64,000 nucleotides of DNA from Bin87 sp965232895 (lineage in GTDB: Bacteria > Chloroflexota > Dehalococcoidia > Lucifugimonadales > UBA3495). Both the position numbers and the translations under genes were made by a program. How positions within the stretch are numbered: position 1 is the stretch's first letter; each line of letters begins with the position of its first letter. A model generated the notes under the pieces. It was not told where the DNA came from. It did no database searches and saw only the letters and a program-made list of their open reading frames with translations. Positions 43,417 to 52,869 of the stretch are shown here, piece by piece. The stretch lies in NCBI GenBank assembly GCA_965232895.1, contig CBDDQW010000001.1:99570-163569 (forward strand), read 5' to 3'.

Positions 43417-43780
43417 GCGCCGGATCAGCTGGGAAGGCCATGCGCGGCCCGGGTCTCAGGTATCGGGGCCGGGGCAGCTGGCCGGTCCTTCCCAGGGTCA
43501 TTGCGGGGCGCTGGCCCTGGCGCCTCAACGGCGAGGAGGCCCGCTGTCCGGCCGTCGCGCCGGACGACGTCCGGGACGTTGCGGAACGGGTTGGGCAGGG
43601 CATGCTCAACCCCTGCGCGGGCCGGGACCCCACTCGGTCATTGACGCGCCGGCCGGATGGTTTCCCGGGAAAGGGTCCGACTATTTTCGTGCTGATCCGA
43701 TCGCCGCGACCTGCGTGATAGAATCCGATGCGTGATCCTTGGGCGAAAGAATATCGTGGCAACTGAGGGTTGGATAAGCG
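43417..43780. other. Intergenic stretch, no gene seen
   Basis: No frame here has a start signal or motif. Confidence 0.5.
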
Positions 43781-44068
43781 ATGCCGTATCTGGTCGGATT
43801 GGCTGTAGTCATCGTCTGTGCATTGGCGTTCTGGCTTTGGTCCGGCACGCGAAGTACCCGCCGTGCCCGGGGCAGCGAGCTGACGGAGTTGCGCCAGGCG
43901 GAGAACAAGGTCAAGGTATCCGACCCGATTCTACGCAGAGACATCGACGTTCTGGAGCGATACGGCTCGGAGATGTTGCAAGACGCGATAGAGCTGCGGC
44001 GCGCCCAGATACTGAGGGGGGAACATCCGGACAGTCCTTCCTCTTCCCGGTCCCCGCGTGACCGGTAG
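43781..44068 (+). CDS. Small single-pass membrane protein
   Basis: A 95-residue protein whose first 22 residues are one membrane helix (YLVGLAVVIVCALAFWLW), followed by a basic turn and a cytoplasmic, mainly helical part (RDIDVLERYGSEMLQDAIELR). The shape is common among small anchors. No family is recognised. Confidence 0.6.
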   Translation: MPYLVGLAVVIVCALAFWLWSGTRSTRRARGSELTELRQAENKVKVSDPILRRDIDVLERYGSEMLQDAIELRRAQILRGEHPDSPSSSRSPRDR

Positions 44069-44221
44069 GTCCTGTCCGGGGCTGCGGCAACGGAATGGAT
44101 GCGCCGGATACGCTTTTGGAAATCGGCGATGCGGAGATCGGCGTGCTGTTTTCCGTGGCCGAAATCGACCTGGGCCTGCCCGATGCACGTTCGGTTTGGG
44201 TCGGCCGGAGCTCACACCCTG

Positions 44222-46342
44222 ATGAATTCGTTCCGGCGCGTGTTGCTGTTGGTCCTGACCGTGGCCGTGCTTGGGCTGCTCGGTTGCGATAACCAACCCG
44301 ACTCGCCGGCAGCTCCCACGTCGGCGTCGCCGGCCACGTCCGCGATGTCGGCACCGTTGCCCACCGTGGCGGCAAGGGTAACTCCGCCCATCAGTCCAAC
44401 TACCGGGACACCTCGGCCGTCCCCTGACCTGAGCGGGACGCCATCACCGGCACCCGCCATCGCGCCGAACGTTGCGCCGTCGCCCATCCCTACTGGGACG
44501 CCGCCGTGGCCAGTGGAGGCGCCAATGGAAACCCGGTCCGGAGGTTGCGGCAAGCTGTGCTCCGTAGAATTCTGGGAGGGGGAAGTGACCCTGGCATCGG
44601 TACAGGCCGAGCTGGATCTGGGGGCGGATCCCCTGGCTACTGGTGATGAGGGAGCGACGGCTTTGGCCTACGCGCTGTTCTTTCCGCACAGCGCCGGGCC
44701 TGAGATTGTCAGGTTGCTGCTGGAGGCCGGCGCCGACCCGAACTTCCGGATCGATGACGACGGCATGACGCTCCTGCACGTTGCTGTAACGGTAGCCGGT
44801 TACGCCCTCCATCCTGGAACCGGCGAAGAGTTGTCCCAGGAGAGCGGCGACGTCTCGGCGGACCTGGTCGAAATCATCGAATTGCTGCTGGAGTATGGGG
44901 CAGACGCCGCGGCCAGGAGCGATGATGGGCATTCGGTTCTTTTTGTGTACCTCGCCATGTCAATGGATAGCGAGAGTAACGACGTCGATCCGGAAATCGT
45001 CGAGCTGCTGCTGGAACACGGCGCAGGGCTGAGGCAGGAGCATGAAAGCGACGCGATGGTCATGGTCTTCGCCATGCAGGCCGAGGCCAACCCTGAAGTC
45101 ATCAGGCTCCTGCTGGAACACGGAATCTATGGCGGGGGTTGGGGTTACCAGGACAACACGCCGCTGCACCTGGCGGCTCATTTTGGCGCGGACCTCGAAG
45201 TCTTCGAGCTGCTCCTGGAGAAAGGAGCCGACGTCACTGCCCAGGGTATTTACGACCGGACTCCTTTACATGAAGCAGCGCTTAATGGCGACCTTGACCC
45301 GCAGGTTATCAGTCTGCTCCTGAACAGTGGCGGGAACGTGGCGGCCAGGACTGAAGGAGGCGTGACACCTCTGCATCTTGCCGCAACCTGCTCCGGGCCG
45401 AAGGTCGTCAAACTGCTGCTGGAACGTGGCGCGGACGTAACCGCCCGGGGTTACCGGATGAATACTGCGCTGCACAGCGCCGTGATCAGCAACCCGCATG
45501 GCGCCGAAGACGCCAACCTTGAGGCGATCAGGCTGCTGCTGGCGGCCGGCGCCGACGTCAACGCCAGGAATTACCGGGAGAACATGCCACTGCATTACGC
45601 TGTAGAGCATCAACGTCCTGACGCCGTTCACTTGTTGCTGGCCCACGGGGCGGATGCAACGTCGTGGAATGACTTCGGCAGGACGCCGCTGCACAACGCA
45701 ATGCTTGACGGTATCTTAATTACCAACGGCCGCTCTTACTTTGCGGTTCTCGACATGCTGCTGGAGCATGGCGCGGACCCCAACGCCGCCGCCGCCAATC
45801 TGAAAACGCCATTACACTTGGTGGCTGGCTGGCACTACCGTGCAGCCTCCCCCGAGACCGTAGCCCTGTTGCTGGAGCATGGAGCCGATCCCAACGTCGC
45901 CGACGACAACATGCGTACGCCGCTGCACCTGGCGGCGTCCTCGGACTCCAAGGCGCTGCCCTCCCCCGAAACCGTGGCCCTCATGTTGAACGCGGGAGCC
46001 GATCCCAACGCCATCGACTCCAGACTGCATACGCCGCTGCACCGGGCGGTGTCGCCGCTGCCATCGTATCTTCTCGATAGAGTGCCCTCTGCTGAAATCA
46101 TCACCCTGCTGCTGGGCGGCGGAGCTGAGGTCAATGCCACGGACCGGCAGGGAAACACGCCGCTGCATATGGCCGCGGCGCCGGAAGCGGGCTGGAACGA
46201 CCCATCGGACGTCGAGTTCATCAAGGCGTTGTTGGACGCGGGCGCGGACATAACGGCCGTCAATGAGGATGGCGACACGGCCTACGACGTGGCCCGCCAG
46301 TTCGACGGAGGCGAAGCGGCGCAGGATCTGCTGTGCCCCTGA
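44222..46342 (+). CDS. Exported ankyrin-repeat lipoprotein
   Basis: I choose ATG 44222, where MNSFRRVLLLVLTVAVLG leads to the lipobox LLGC (Cys 22); the frame opens earlier at 44099 without a signal. A Pro-Thr-Ser linker of about 80 residues follows. The rest is about 14 ankyrin repeats, seen as recurring TPLHLAA, LLLEHGADPN and LLLAAGADVN units from about residue 140 to the end. An anchored extracellular protein-binding scaffold is likely. Ankyrin lipoproteins are frequent in symbionts and environmental bacteria. The neighbouring katG is on the same strand 255 bases on, but has its own promoter. Confidence 0.85.
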   Translation: MNSFRRVLLLVLTVAVLGLLGCDNQPDSPAAPTSASPATSAMSAPLPTVAARVTPPISPTTGTPRPSPDLSGTPSPAPAIAPNVAPSPIPTGTPPWPVEAPMETRSGGCGKLCSVEFWEGEVTLASVQAELDLGADPLATGDEGATALAYALFFPHSAGPEIVRLLLEAGADPNFRIDDDGMTLLHVAVTVAGYALHPGTGEELSQESGDVSADLVEIIELLLEYGADAAARSDDGHSVLFVYLAMSMDSESNDVDPEIVELLLEHGAGLRQEHESDAMVMVFAMQAEANPEVIRLLLEHGIYGGGWGYQDNTPLHLAAHFGADLEVFELLLEKGADVTAQGIYDRTPLHEAALNGDLDPQVISLLLNSGGNVAARTEGGVTPLHLAATCSGPKVVKLLLERGADVTARGYRMNTALHSAVISNPHGAEDANLEAIRLLLAAGADVNARNYRENMPLHYAVEHQRPDAVHLLLAHGADATSWNDFGRTPLHNAMLDGILITNGRSYFAVLDMLLEHGADPNAAAANLKTPLHLVAGWHYRAASPETVALLLEHGADPNVADDNMRTPLHLAASSDSKALPSPETVALMLNAGADPNAIDSRLHTPLHRAVSPLPSYLLDRVPSAEIITLLLGGGAEVNATDRQGNTPLHMAAAPEAGWNDPSDVEFIKALLDAGADITAVNEDGDTAYDVARQFDGGEAAQDLLCP

Positions 46343-46529
46343 CCGCCGCTGTCTCTACCGCCGCCCACTCTGACCCCTGCGTAAGGCGCATGGTTTGATG
46401 AGGACGCAGTGTCAGAACCGAGCGCCGGCCCCTCCCCATGCCACTGGCGGAAGGCCCACGCCGGGATGGAACGGCGCTCCCGTCTCAGGGGGCGACTTCG
46501 GGATGCACCTGGATCGGCAGCGGTGCCAT

Positions 46530-46539
46530 AATAATTATT
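46530..46539. promoter_or_regulatory. Second AT palindrome upstream of katG
   Basis: AATAATTATT is perfectly self-complementary and lies 20 bases upstream of the PerR-type box. It may be a second, weaker operator. Confidence 0.4.
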
Positions 46540-46559
46540 GCCAAATAATCATTCCTTTA

Positions 46560-46574
46560 TTATAATCATTATAA
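46560..46574. promoter_or_regulatory. PerR-box operator of katG
   Basis: TTATAATCATTATAA equals the published consensus TTATAATNATTATAA at every fixed position. It lies 23 bases ahead of the katG start, where a bound repressor would block transcription or RNA polymerase escape. No perR gene is in the window. Confidence 0.8.
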
Positions 46575-46597
46575 ACTACATCACAGGAGGCCACCCC

Positions 46598-48808
46598 ATG
46601 GTTGCAGCTATACCGCGGCACTGCTCACGCACGGAAGAACCATTCCACCACGATACGCTACCGGCACACGCAATAGTTTCAGACCAGAACCGGTGGACGG
46701 ACCAACTGGACCTGAACGCCCTGCGCCGGAACTCCCCCGCCTCGGACCCCATGGGTCCGGACTTCAACTATGCCGAGGCGTTCGAGGGTCTCGACGTTGA
46801 TGGACTGAAACAGGACATCGAGGAGGTGATGACCACGTCCCAGGACTGGTGGCCCGCCGACTACGGCCACTATGGGCCGCTCTTCATCCGGATGGCGTGG
46901 CACGCTGCCGGCACCTATCGCATCAGTGATGGCCGCGGCGGTGGCGGTTCCGGCCAACAGCGCTTTGCGCCCCTCAATGGCTGGCCGGACAACGCCAACC
47001 TGGACAAGGCGCGCCGCCTGCTCTGGCCGGTCAAGCGGAAGTACGGCCGCAAGCTCTCCTGGGCCGACCTGATCATCTTCGCCGGCAACTGCGCCCTGGA
47101 GTCAATGGGTTTCAGGACCTTCGGCTTCGCCTTCGGTCGCCCGGACGTGTGGGAATCCGACGGGACCTGCTGGGGGCCGGAGGACACCTGGCTTGGAGAC
47201 GAGCGCCACGACGCTGACGGGGAGCTTGACGAACCCTACGGCGCCGACCAGATGGGCCTGATCTACGTGAACCCGGAGGGGCCCAACGGCAATCCCGACC
47301 CGCTGGGGGTGGCGCGGCACATTCGCCAGACCTTCCGCCGCATGGCGATGAACGACGAAGAGACGGTGGCGCTGATCGCCGGCGGACACACCTTCGGCAA
47401 GGCGCACGGCGCCGGCTCCGAGGACTTCGTCGGGCCAGAACCGGAGAGGGCCGGCATGGAGGAGCAGGGACTGGGCTGGAAAAACAGCTTTGGCTGCGGC
47501 AACGGCCGTGATACATTCACCAGTGGGCTGGAGGGCGCTTGGACCAGCAACCCGGCGCAATGGGACAACGAGTTCGTCGAGAACCTGCACGCCTACGATT
47601 GGGAACTGACGAAAAGCTCGGCGGGCAAATGGCAGTACGCGCCCAGCGATGCCGTCGCAACCGCTGTCGTTCCGGATGCTCACGATCCGTCGCAGCGGCA
47701 CGCCCCCATGATGCTCACCACGGACCTTTCACTGAGAATGGACCCCGAGTACGCGCCAATCGCCAGGCGGTTCCTCGAGAGCCCGGAGGCCCTGGAAGAC
47801 GCCTTCGCCAGGGCGTGGTTCAAGCTGACCCACCGCGACCTGGGACCCCGCAGCCGGTATCTCGGTCCGCTGGTTCCCACGGAACCGCTGTTGTGGCAGG
47901 ACCCCGTGCCCGACTTCAATCACCGGTTGGTCGGCACGCAGGACGTCGAGGCCCTCAAGGCCAGGATACTGGCCTCGGGGTTGTCCGTTAGTCAGCTGGT
48001 GTCCACCGCCTGGGCTTCTGCGGCAACGTTCCGCGGCACCGACATGAGGGGTGGAGCCAACGGGGCGCGGATCCGCCTCGCGCCGCAGAAGGACTGGGCA
48101 GTGAACGACCCGCGCGAGCTGGAGAACGTGCTGAGGATTCTGGAGCGGATCCGGACGCAGTTCAACAGCGTTCAGACCGGCAGGAAAAGGGTCTCCATGG
48201 CCGACCTGATCGTCCTGGCCGGGTGCGCCGGCGTGGAGCAGGCGGCAAGGAACGCCGGGCAGCATGCGCTGGTGCCCTTCGCGCCGGGGCGCACCGACGC
48301 ATCGCAGGAATGGACCGACGTCGGCTCGTTCGCCGTGCTGGAGCCCACCGCCGACGGGTTCCGCAACTACCTCCAGGCCGGACATCGGCAAACGGCGGCG
48401 GCGGAGGCGCTGATTGAGCGGGCGTCCCTGCTAACGCTGACCCCTCCCGAGATGACCGCGCTGGTGGGCGGTATGCGGGTCCTGGACGCCAACGCCGGGC
48501 AGTCCAGGCACGGCGTCTTCACCCACCGGCCCGGTACGCTGACCAACGACTTCTTCGTGAACCTCCTGGACATGGACACCCATTGGCAACCGTCCGCCAC
48601 GTCAGGAGAGGCGTTTGAGGGGCGCAATCGCCGCACCGGCGATCTCACCTGGACCGCCACCAGGGTGGATCTGGCCTTCGGTTCCAACCCCGAACTCCGA
48701 GCCATCGCCGAGGTTTACGGATGCGACGACGGACAACAGGCGTTGGTGCGCGACTTCGTGGCCGCGTGGGACAAGGTGATGAATCTGGACCGCTTCGACC
48801 TGGCGTGA
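46598..48808 (+). CDS. katG: Catalase-peroxidase KatG
   Basis: A 736-residue haem enzyme that destroys hydrogen peroxide. I choose ATG 46598 behind a strong AGGAGG; an earlier frame opening at 46538 lies over the operator. The distal site FIRMAWHAAGTYR gives Arg98, Trp101 and His102. The Tyr of the Met-Tyr-Trp adduct is in YVNPEGPNG, and the proximal haem His is in GGHTFGKAHG. The C-terminal peroxidase-like half is present, so length and both domains are normal. Regulation by a PerR-type repressor is indicated by the upstream box. Confidence 0.95.
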   Translation: MVAAIPRHCSRTEEPFHHDTLPAHAIVSDQNRWTDQLDLNALRRNSPASDPMGPDFNYAEAFEGLDVDGLKQDIEEVMTTSQDWWPADYGHYGPLFIRMAWHAAGTYRISDGRGGGGSGQQRFAPLNGWPDNANLDKARRLLWPVKRKYGRKLSWADLIIFAGNCALESMGFRTFGFAFGRPDVWESDGTCWGPEDTWLGDERHDADGELDEPYGADQMGLIYVNPEGPNGNPDPLGVARHIRQTFRRMAMNDEETVALIAGGHTFGKAHGAGSEDFVGPEPERAGMEEQGLGWKNSFGCGNGRDTFTSGLEGAWTSNPAQWDNEFVENLHAYDWELTKSSAGKWQYAPSDAVATAVVPDAHDPSQRHAPMMLTTDLSLRMDPEYAPIARRFLESPEALEDAFARAWFKLTHRDLGPRSRYLGPLVPTEPLLWQDPVPDFNHRLVGTQDVEALKARILASGLSVSQLVSTAWASAATFRGTDMRGGANGARIRLAPQKDWAVNDPRELENVLRILERIRTQFNSVQTGRKRVSMADLIVLAGCAGVEQAARNAGQHALVPFAPGRTDASQEWTDVGSFAVLEPTADGFRNYLQAGHRQTAAAEALIERASLLTLTPPEMTALVGGMRVLDANAGQSRHGVFTHRPGTLTNDFFVNLLDMDTHWQPSATSGEAFEGRNRRTGDLTWTATRVDLAFGSNPELRAIAEVYGCDDGQQALVRDFVAAWDKVMNLDRFDLA

Positions 48809-48920
48809 CCCTGCTGCCGCCCCGCGGCCGCGGTTCCGTTCGGCTTCAGATGATAGTGTGCTTGACCCTCCCAAGGGGCAATGCAACTCCAAACGGAACC
48901 GCCGGGCGCTCCAGGCTTCA

Positions 48921-49175
48921 TTTGAGCAGGCCGGCGACGTAGCGGGGGTAGTTGCCGCGCTGCAGGTCCCAGAAGGCCAGGGTGCCGTCCAGCAGGGCGA
49001 GGGCCGGGCGGTCGTCGGGCCGATTTTCGACGGCGTCGGCCAGGCGCTCCACCTCCCGGACGGTGCGCAGCGCGCCGAGCAGTGGGCCGGCGATCAGCGT
49101 CTCGCCGCGCGCGCCGTCAGGAGACCGGAGGTAGAGGTCATCGTCGTCCACGGCCAGAGCGGGCTCGCTGAACAT
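48921..49175 (-). pseudogene. Duplicated fragment of nurA
   Basis: About 85 residues (MFSEPALAVDDDDLYLRS through FWDLQRGNYPRYVAGLL) match the nurA stretch at about 41928-42187 with only scattered base changes. Both ends are abrupt. The upstream side joins a set of 18-bp repeats that happen to extend the frame with MTALVS units. Confidence 0.85.
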
Positions 49176-49176
49176 T

Positions 49177-49248
49177 ACGAGTGCGGTCATCGATACGAGT
49201 GCGGTCATCGATACGAGTGCGGTCATCGATACGAGTGCGGTCATCGAG
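49177..49248. repeat. Four 18-bp tandem repeats
   Basis: Unit ACGAGTGCGGTCATCGAT occurs four times, the last incomplete, directly at the broken end of the nurA fragment. Confidence 0.9.
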
Positions 49249-49274
49249 CGGTAGCAACCGGAAGTAGTGGCGGC

Positions 49275-51014
49275 TCACGGGCTGGCGGGTTCTCCCTCAC
49301 CCGGCGCCTCCCCCTCGGGCATCCAGTAGCCCACCCGGGACTCGGTGAGGACGTAGGCGGGGTTGCGGGCGTCCTCGCCCAGCTTGCCGCGCAGCTTGGC
49401 CACCAGCGTGCGCATGGGGTTCAGGCTGGCGTCGCTCTTCTCCTTCCAGACGTTCTCCAGCAGATGCTCGTAGGTCAGCACCTTTCCGGCGTTGACCGAA
49501 AGCTCGGCCAGCAGCCGGTACTCCATGGTGGTCAGCTGCAGCTGACGCCCGGCGATGCTGGCCCGGCGCGCGGGGTAGTTGATGGTCAGGTCGCCCAGCG
49601 TGTAGGGCTCGGTCGGCTCGGCCGCCTCCCTGCGGCGCAGCGCCGAGCCCATCCTGGCGACGAGTTCCGTGGGGGAGAAGGGCTTGACCACGTAGTCCAC
49701 GGCGCCCATCTCGAAGGCCCGGGCGATGGTCTCGTCCCGGCCGTAGGCGGAGATGAAGATGACCGGCACGTCGGCGATCTTCAGGATGGCCTGCATCAGG
49801 TCGATGCCGTCGGTGTCGGGGAGCAGCAGGTCCAGCAGGGCCAGCCGGGGCCGTTCCCGCTCCATGAGGCGGAGGGCCTCCTGGGGGTCGCCGGTGACCA
49901 CCGGCTGGTAGCCCGCATTGGCCAGGGTGTCGCGGACGTAGCGCAGGGCCTGGGGGTCGTCGTCCACCGCCAGCACCCGCACCGGTTCCTCCGGTTCCCG
50001 TCCTTCCTGCTCCGGGGAGCGCCCTGACGGTGCCGGACCGCTGCCGGCCGGCTCCGCCGTGGGGATGGTGAAGGCGAAGCGCGCGCCCCGACCCGGCCCG
50101 TCGCTGTCGGCCCGGATGCGGCCTCCGTGGGCCTCAACGATGCCCTTGCAGATGGCGAGGCCCAGGCCGGTGTCTCCGCCCGGCTCGCCGGCCTGGGCCC
50201 GGGAGAACTTGCGGAACAGGCGGGGCAGGTCCTCGGCCGGGATGCCCCGGCCCTGGTCGGCAACCGAGAACTCCACGTGGACGCCGTGTCGCGCGGCCCC
50301 GACCCGGATCACCGACGCCGGCGGGGAGTGTCGGGCCGCGTTGGCCAGCAGGTTGTCCAGCACCTGCGCGATGCGCCTTCGGTCGGCCCGCACCAGGGGC
50401 AGGTCAGGCTCGATGTCGATTGCCAGGGGGTTGCCGGCCCCGCCGCTGCCGAAGGCGGACCGGGCCCGGTCCACCAGGGCGGTTACCTCCGCCGGTTCGG
50501 GGCTGACCGGCAGTTCGCCGGTCTCGATGCGGGCCACGTCCAGCAGGTCTGAGACCAGGCCGTTCATGTGGTCGGCCTGCTCGTCGATGATGCGGAAGAA
50601 CTGGCGGACCACCGCCGGGTCCATATCAACCGGGGAGCCCAGCACGGTGGCGGCGGAGCCCTTGATGGAGGTCAGGGGCGCTCTGAGCTCGTGGCTGACC
50701 ATGGCCAGGAAGTCGGCCCGCAGCCGCTCCAGCGCCTCCACCTCGGCCATGTCCTGCATGGTTACCACCACCGACTCCACCGCGCCGTCGTCGGAGAGGG
50801 TGGGAGTGGCGTTGAGCAGGGCGGTGACGCTGCTGCCGTCGGGGACGCGCAGGACGATCTCCTCGGCGTGGACCGTCTCGCCGGAGCTGAGCAGTTCGGT
50901 CAGGGGGAACTCCTGGAGGGAGACCTCCCGCCCGTCGGCCCGCTGCATGGTCAGGACGTTCAGCAGGTCCACCGGCGTCTGGCCGGGACCCCGCAGGCTG
51001 TCGACGATGCGCAT
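49275..51014 (-). CDS. Hybrid sensor histidine kinase fused to an OmpR-type response regulator, 5' damaged
   Basis: The 579-residue frame runs PAS-like remnant (1-100), HisKA with the phospho-acceptor FLAMVSHELRAPLTSIK, HATPase with LDNLLANAARHS, DQGRGIP and GDTGLGLAI, then a receiver domain with VDDDPQ, phospho-acceptor LLDLLLPDTDG and the Lys of KPFSP, and a C-terminal OmpR-type winged helix (LTTMEYRLLAELSVNAGKVLTYEHLLE). Signal reception, phosphotransfer and DNA binding thus sit in one chain. At ATG 51014 the frame opens in mid-PAS (SFNREA precedes it). The real 5' end lies at 51037-51171 in another frame. Confidence 0.8.
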   Translation of the reverse strand: MRIVDSLRGPGQTPVDLLNVLTMQRADGREVSLQEFPLTELLSSGETVHAEEIVLRVPDGSSVTALLNATPTLSDDGAVESVVVTMQDMAEVEALERLRADFLAMVSHELRAPLTSIKGSAATVLGSPVDMDPAVVRQFFRIIDEQADHMNGLVSDLLDVARIETGELPVSPEPAEVTALVDRARSAFGSGGAGNPLAIDIEPDLPLVRADRRRIAQVLDNLLANAARHSPPASVIRVGAARHGVHVEFSVADQGRGIPAEDLPRLFRKFSRAQAGEPGGDTGLGLAICKGIVEAHGGRIRADSDGPGRGARFAFTIPTAEPAGSGPAPSGRSPEQEGREPEEPVRVLAVDDDPQALRYVRDTLANAGYQPVVTGDPQEALRLMERERPRLALLDLLLPDTDGIDLMQAILKIADVPVIFISAYGRDETIARAFEMGAVDYVVKPFSPTELVARMGSALRRREAAEPTEPYTLGDLTINYPARRASIAGRQLQLTTMEYRLLAELSVNAGKVLTYEHLLENVWKEKSDASLNPMRTLVAKLRGKLGEDARNPAYVLTESRVGYWMPEGEAPGEGEPASP

Positions 51015-51036
51015 GGCCTCCCGGTTGAAGGACCGG

Positions 51037-51171
51037 GGTGATGCGGAGGCTGGCCTGGCTCAGGCGGGAGAGGCGCTCCTGTAGGTCCCGTATTCGCCGG
51101 TCTCGCGCGTCGGGTCGGTCCAACTCAACGCCTCCTCTGGTCTGGAGAACGCATGAGGCGGGAGAACTCAT
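51037..51171 (-). pseudogene. Detached N-terminus of the sensor kinase gene
   Basis: From ATG 51171 the frame reads DARDRRIRDLQERLSRLSQA, then SLRI, the usual coiled-coil entry to a GAF domain, and at once joins PAS sequence in a different frame. A deletion has removed the GAF domain and half of PAS and left the two parts out of phase. Confidence 0.6.
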
Positions 51172-51651
51172 GAGGCTGCGAAACTCTGGTCCTGGAGTTC
51201 CCCCCGAGTGGCCGGTCTTGCTGCGCTCTTGACACGTTGCCGGCGGGAGCGATTATGCCGCAATTTCCGAATGGTAACAATAACTCATGGAGAATAGGCT
51301 GGAAAGTGATATCAGAGTAATACCGGTGTGGTAATATGTATTACCCTTTACCCCAATACTACGGGACAGGATTGGTTGTGCATCACTTGGACACATTTTG
51401 ATGTCAGCAACGGTGTGGGTGCCGGCGCCGCAAGGAATTCCTTGGCGGCGTCTCCCGCCGCCAACGCTATTGCGGCTGAGTTAACCCCCCTTGCAGGCTG
51501 ACCGGGATACGTAAATACCAAAATCAGGTACAAAATTCGAATTTCACCAGGGTTGAGCACAGACCTCTCCAGGCCCTGGGAGGGGACGAAAGCAGGGTTT
51601 TCAGGTTGGTAAATCATATTCTGAGTCATCGACCGAAATGGAGGTCTCAAC
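51172..51651. other. Divergent promoter region
   Basis: About 480 bases between the kinase and surface-protein genes, locally AT-rich at 51255-51360 (TAATACC, GGTAATATGTATTACC). No gene is seen. The palindromic GGTAATATGTATTACC (51329-51344) is a candidate operator. Confidence 0.5.
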
Positions 51652-52869
51652 ATGGCGCGGAAGCTGATGGGCGGACCATTCGCCGGCCACTGGCCGGCCT
51701 ACCTGACGAGCATCCTGAGCGTCCTGGCGCTGACGCTGGCGTTGGCTCCCGCCCTGCTGTGGCTGCAACCCGCTGACCCGGCCCAGGCCCAGGACCCGCC
51801 CGCCAACAGCGCTCCCCAGTTCGACGCGGACACCGCCGACCGCAGCGTGGCGGAGAACACGCCCGCCGGAGCGAATATCGGCGACCCGCTGACCGCCGCT
51901 GATGCCGACGACGACACCCTGACCTACGACCTGGCCGGCGCCGACGCCGGCTCCTTCGACTTTGACCCGTCCACCGGCCAAATCAGCGTCAGGGACGCCC
52001 TGGACTACGAAAGCAAGTCGAGCTACTCGGCAACCGTCACCGTCCACGACGGCAGGAACGCCGACGGCGAGGCGGACGCCAGCGTTGACGCCTCCATCGC
52101 GGTGACCATCGCCGTGGTCAACGTGGACGAGCCGGGCATCATTTCCTTTGATGCGGCTACGCCGGAGGTGGGCACGCCGCTGACGGCCATCATCACCGAC
52201 CCCGACGGCAGCGTGTCCAACGACATCTGGGTCTGGGAGCGTTCCGCGGACCGGGAAGGTTGGGAGACCATCCCGAGCTGGGCCGTGGCAACCTACACCC
52301 CCTCCGACGACGACGCGGGCCATTACCTGCGGGCGGCGGCAACCTATGCGGACGGGCAGGGCGACGGCGAGATCAAACTGGCTTTCTGGGCGGTGACCGC
52401 CAACCCGGCGCCGGCCGCGCCCGAACCGACGCCGGAGCCAACTCCCGAACCGACGCCGGAGCCAACTCCGCAGCCCACACCGGAGCCGACGCCACAACCC
52501 ACGCCGGCGCCAACTCCCCAACCCACGCCGACGCCACCCGCCGAGCCTGCGCCGGCCAACAGCGAGCCGCGGTTCGCCTTCGACCACGATGTTCGCTATG
52601 TGGCGGAGAACGCGCCCGTCGGCGCCAGCGTCGGCGATCCGGTTACCGCCACGGACGACGACGGGGATGGGCTGCGTTATGGCCTGACCGGCGCCGATGC
52701 CGGCAGTTTCGACTTCGACATCTTCACCGGGCAGATATGGGTCAGGAGCGCCCTGGACTACGAACGCAAGGCCAGCTACTCGGTCACCGTCACCGTTCTC
52801 GACGGCAAAACGCCGCCGGCGAGGCCGACGACAGCGTTGACGACTCTGTCGAAGTCGCCATCAGCGTGA
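51652..52869 (+). CDS. Cadherin-like surface protein, N-terminal piece (frameshifted)
   Basis: From ATG 51652 behind GGAGGT. A long signal peptide (VLALTLALAPALLWLQPADP, ending near residue 46) precedes a cadherin-like domain (NTPAGANIGDPLTAADADDD, GSFDFDPSTGQISVRDALDY), an Ig-like module, a Pro-Thr-Glu linker and a second cadherin-like domain. At 52807-52810 the run AAAA is one A short. Restoring it gives DGKNAAGEADDSVDDSVEV, which matches DGRNADGEADASVDAS in the first domain. The last 20 residues of this frame are therefore out of phase. It is the first quarter of one large gene that continues to about 56441. Confidence 0.7.
   Translation: MARKLMGGPFAGHWPAYLTSILSVLALTLALAPALLWLQPADPAQAQDPPANSAPQFDADTADRSVAENTPAGANIGDPLTAADADDDTLTYDLAGADAGSFDFDPSTGQISVRDALDYESKSSYSATVTVHDGRNADGEADASVDASIAVTIAVVNVDEPGIISFDAATPEVGTPLTAIITDPDGSVSNDIWVWERSADREGWETIPSWAVATYTPSDDDAGHYLRAAATYADGQGDGEIKLAFWAVTANPAPAAPEPTPEPTPEPTPEPTPQPTPEPTPQPTPAPTPQPTPTPPAEPAPANSEPRFAFDHDVRYVAENAPVGASVGDPVTATDDDGDGLRYGLTGADAGSFDFDIFTGQIWVRSALDYERKASYSVTVTVLDGKTPPARPTTALTTLSKSPSA

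Noticed and set aside
49177..49248. 18-bp repeats as a CRISPR or iteron array
   Set aside because: Only four direct units without spacers and no replication gene nearby; simple tandem duplication fits better.
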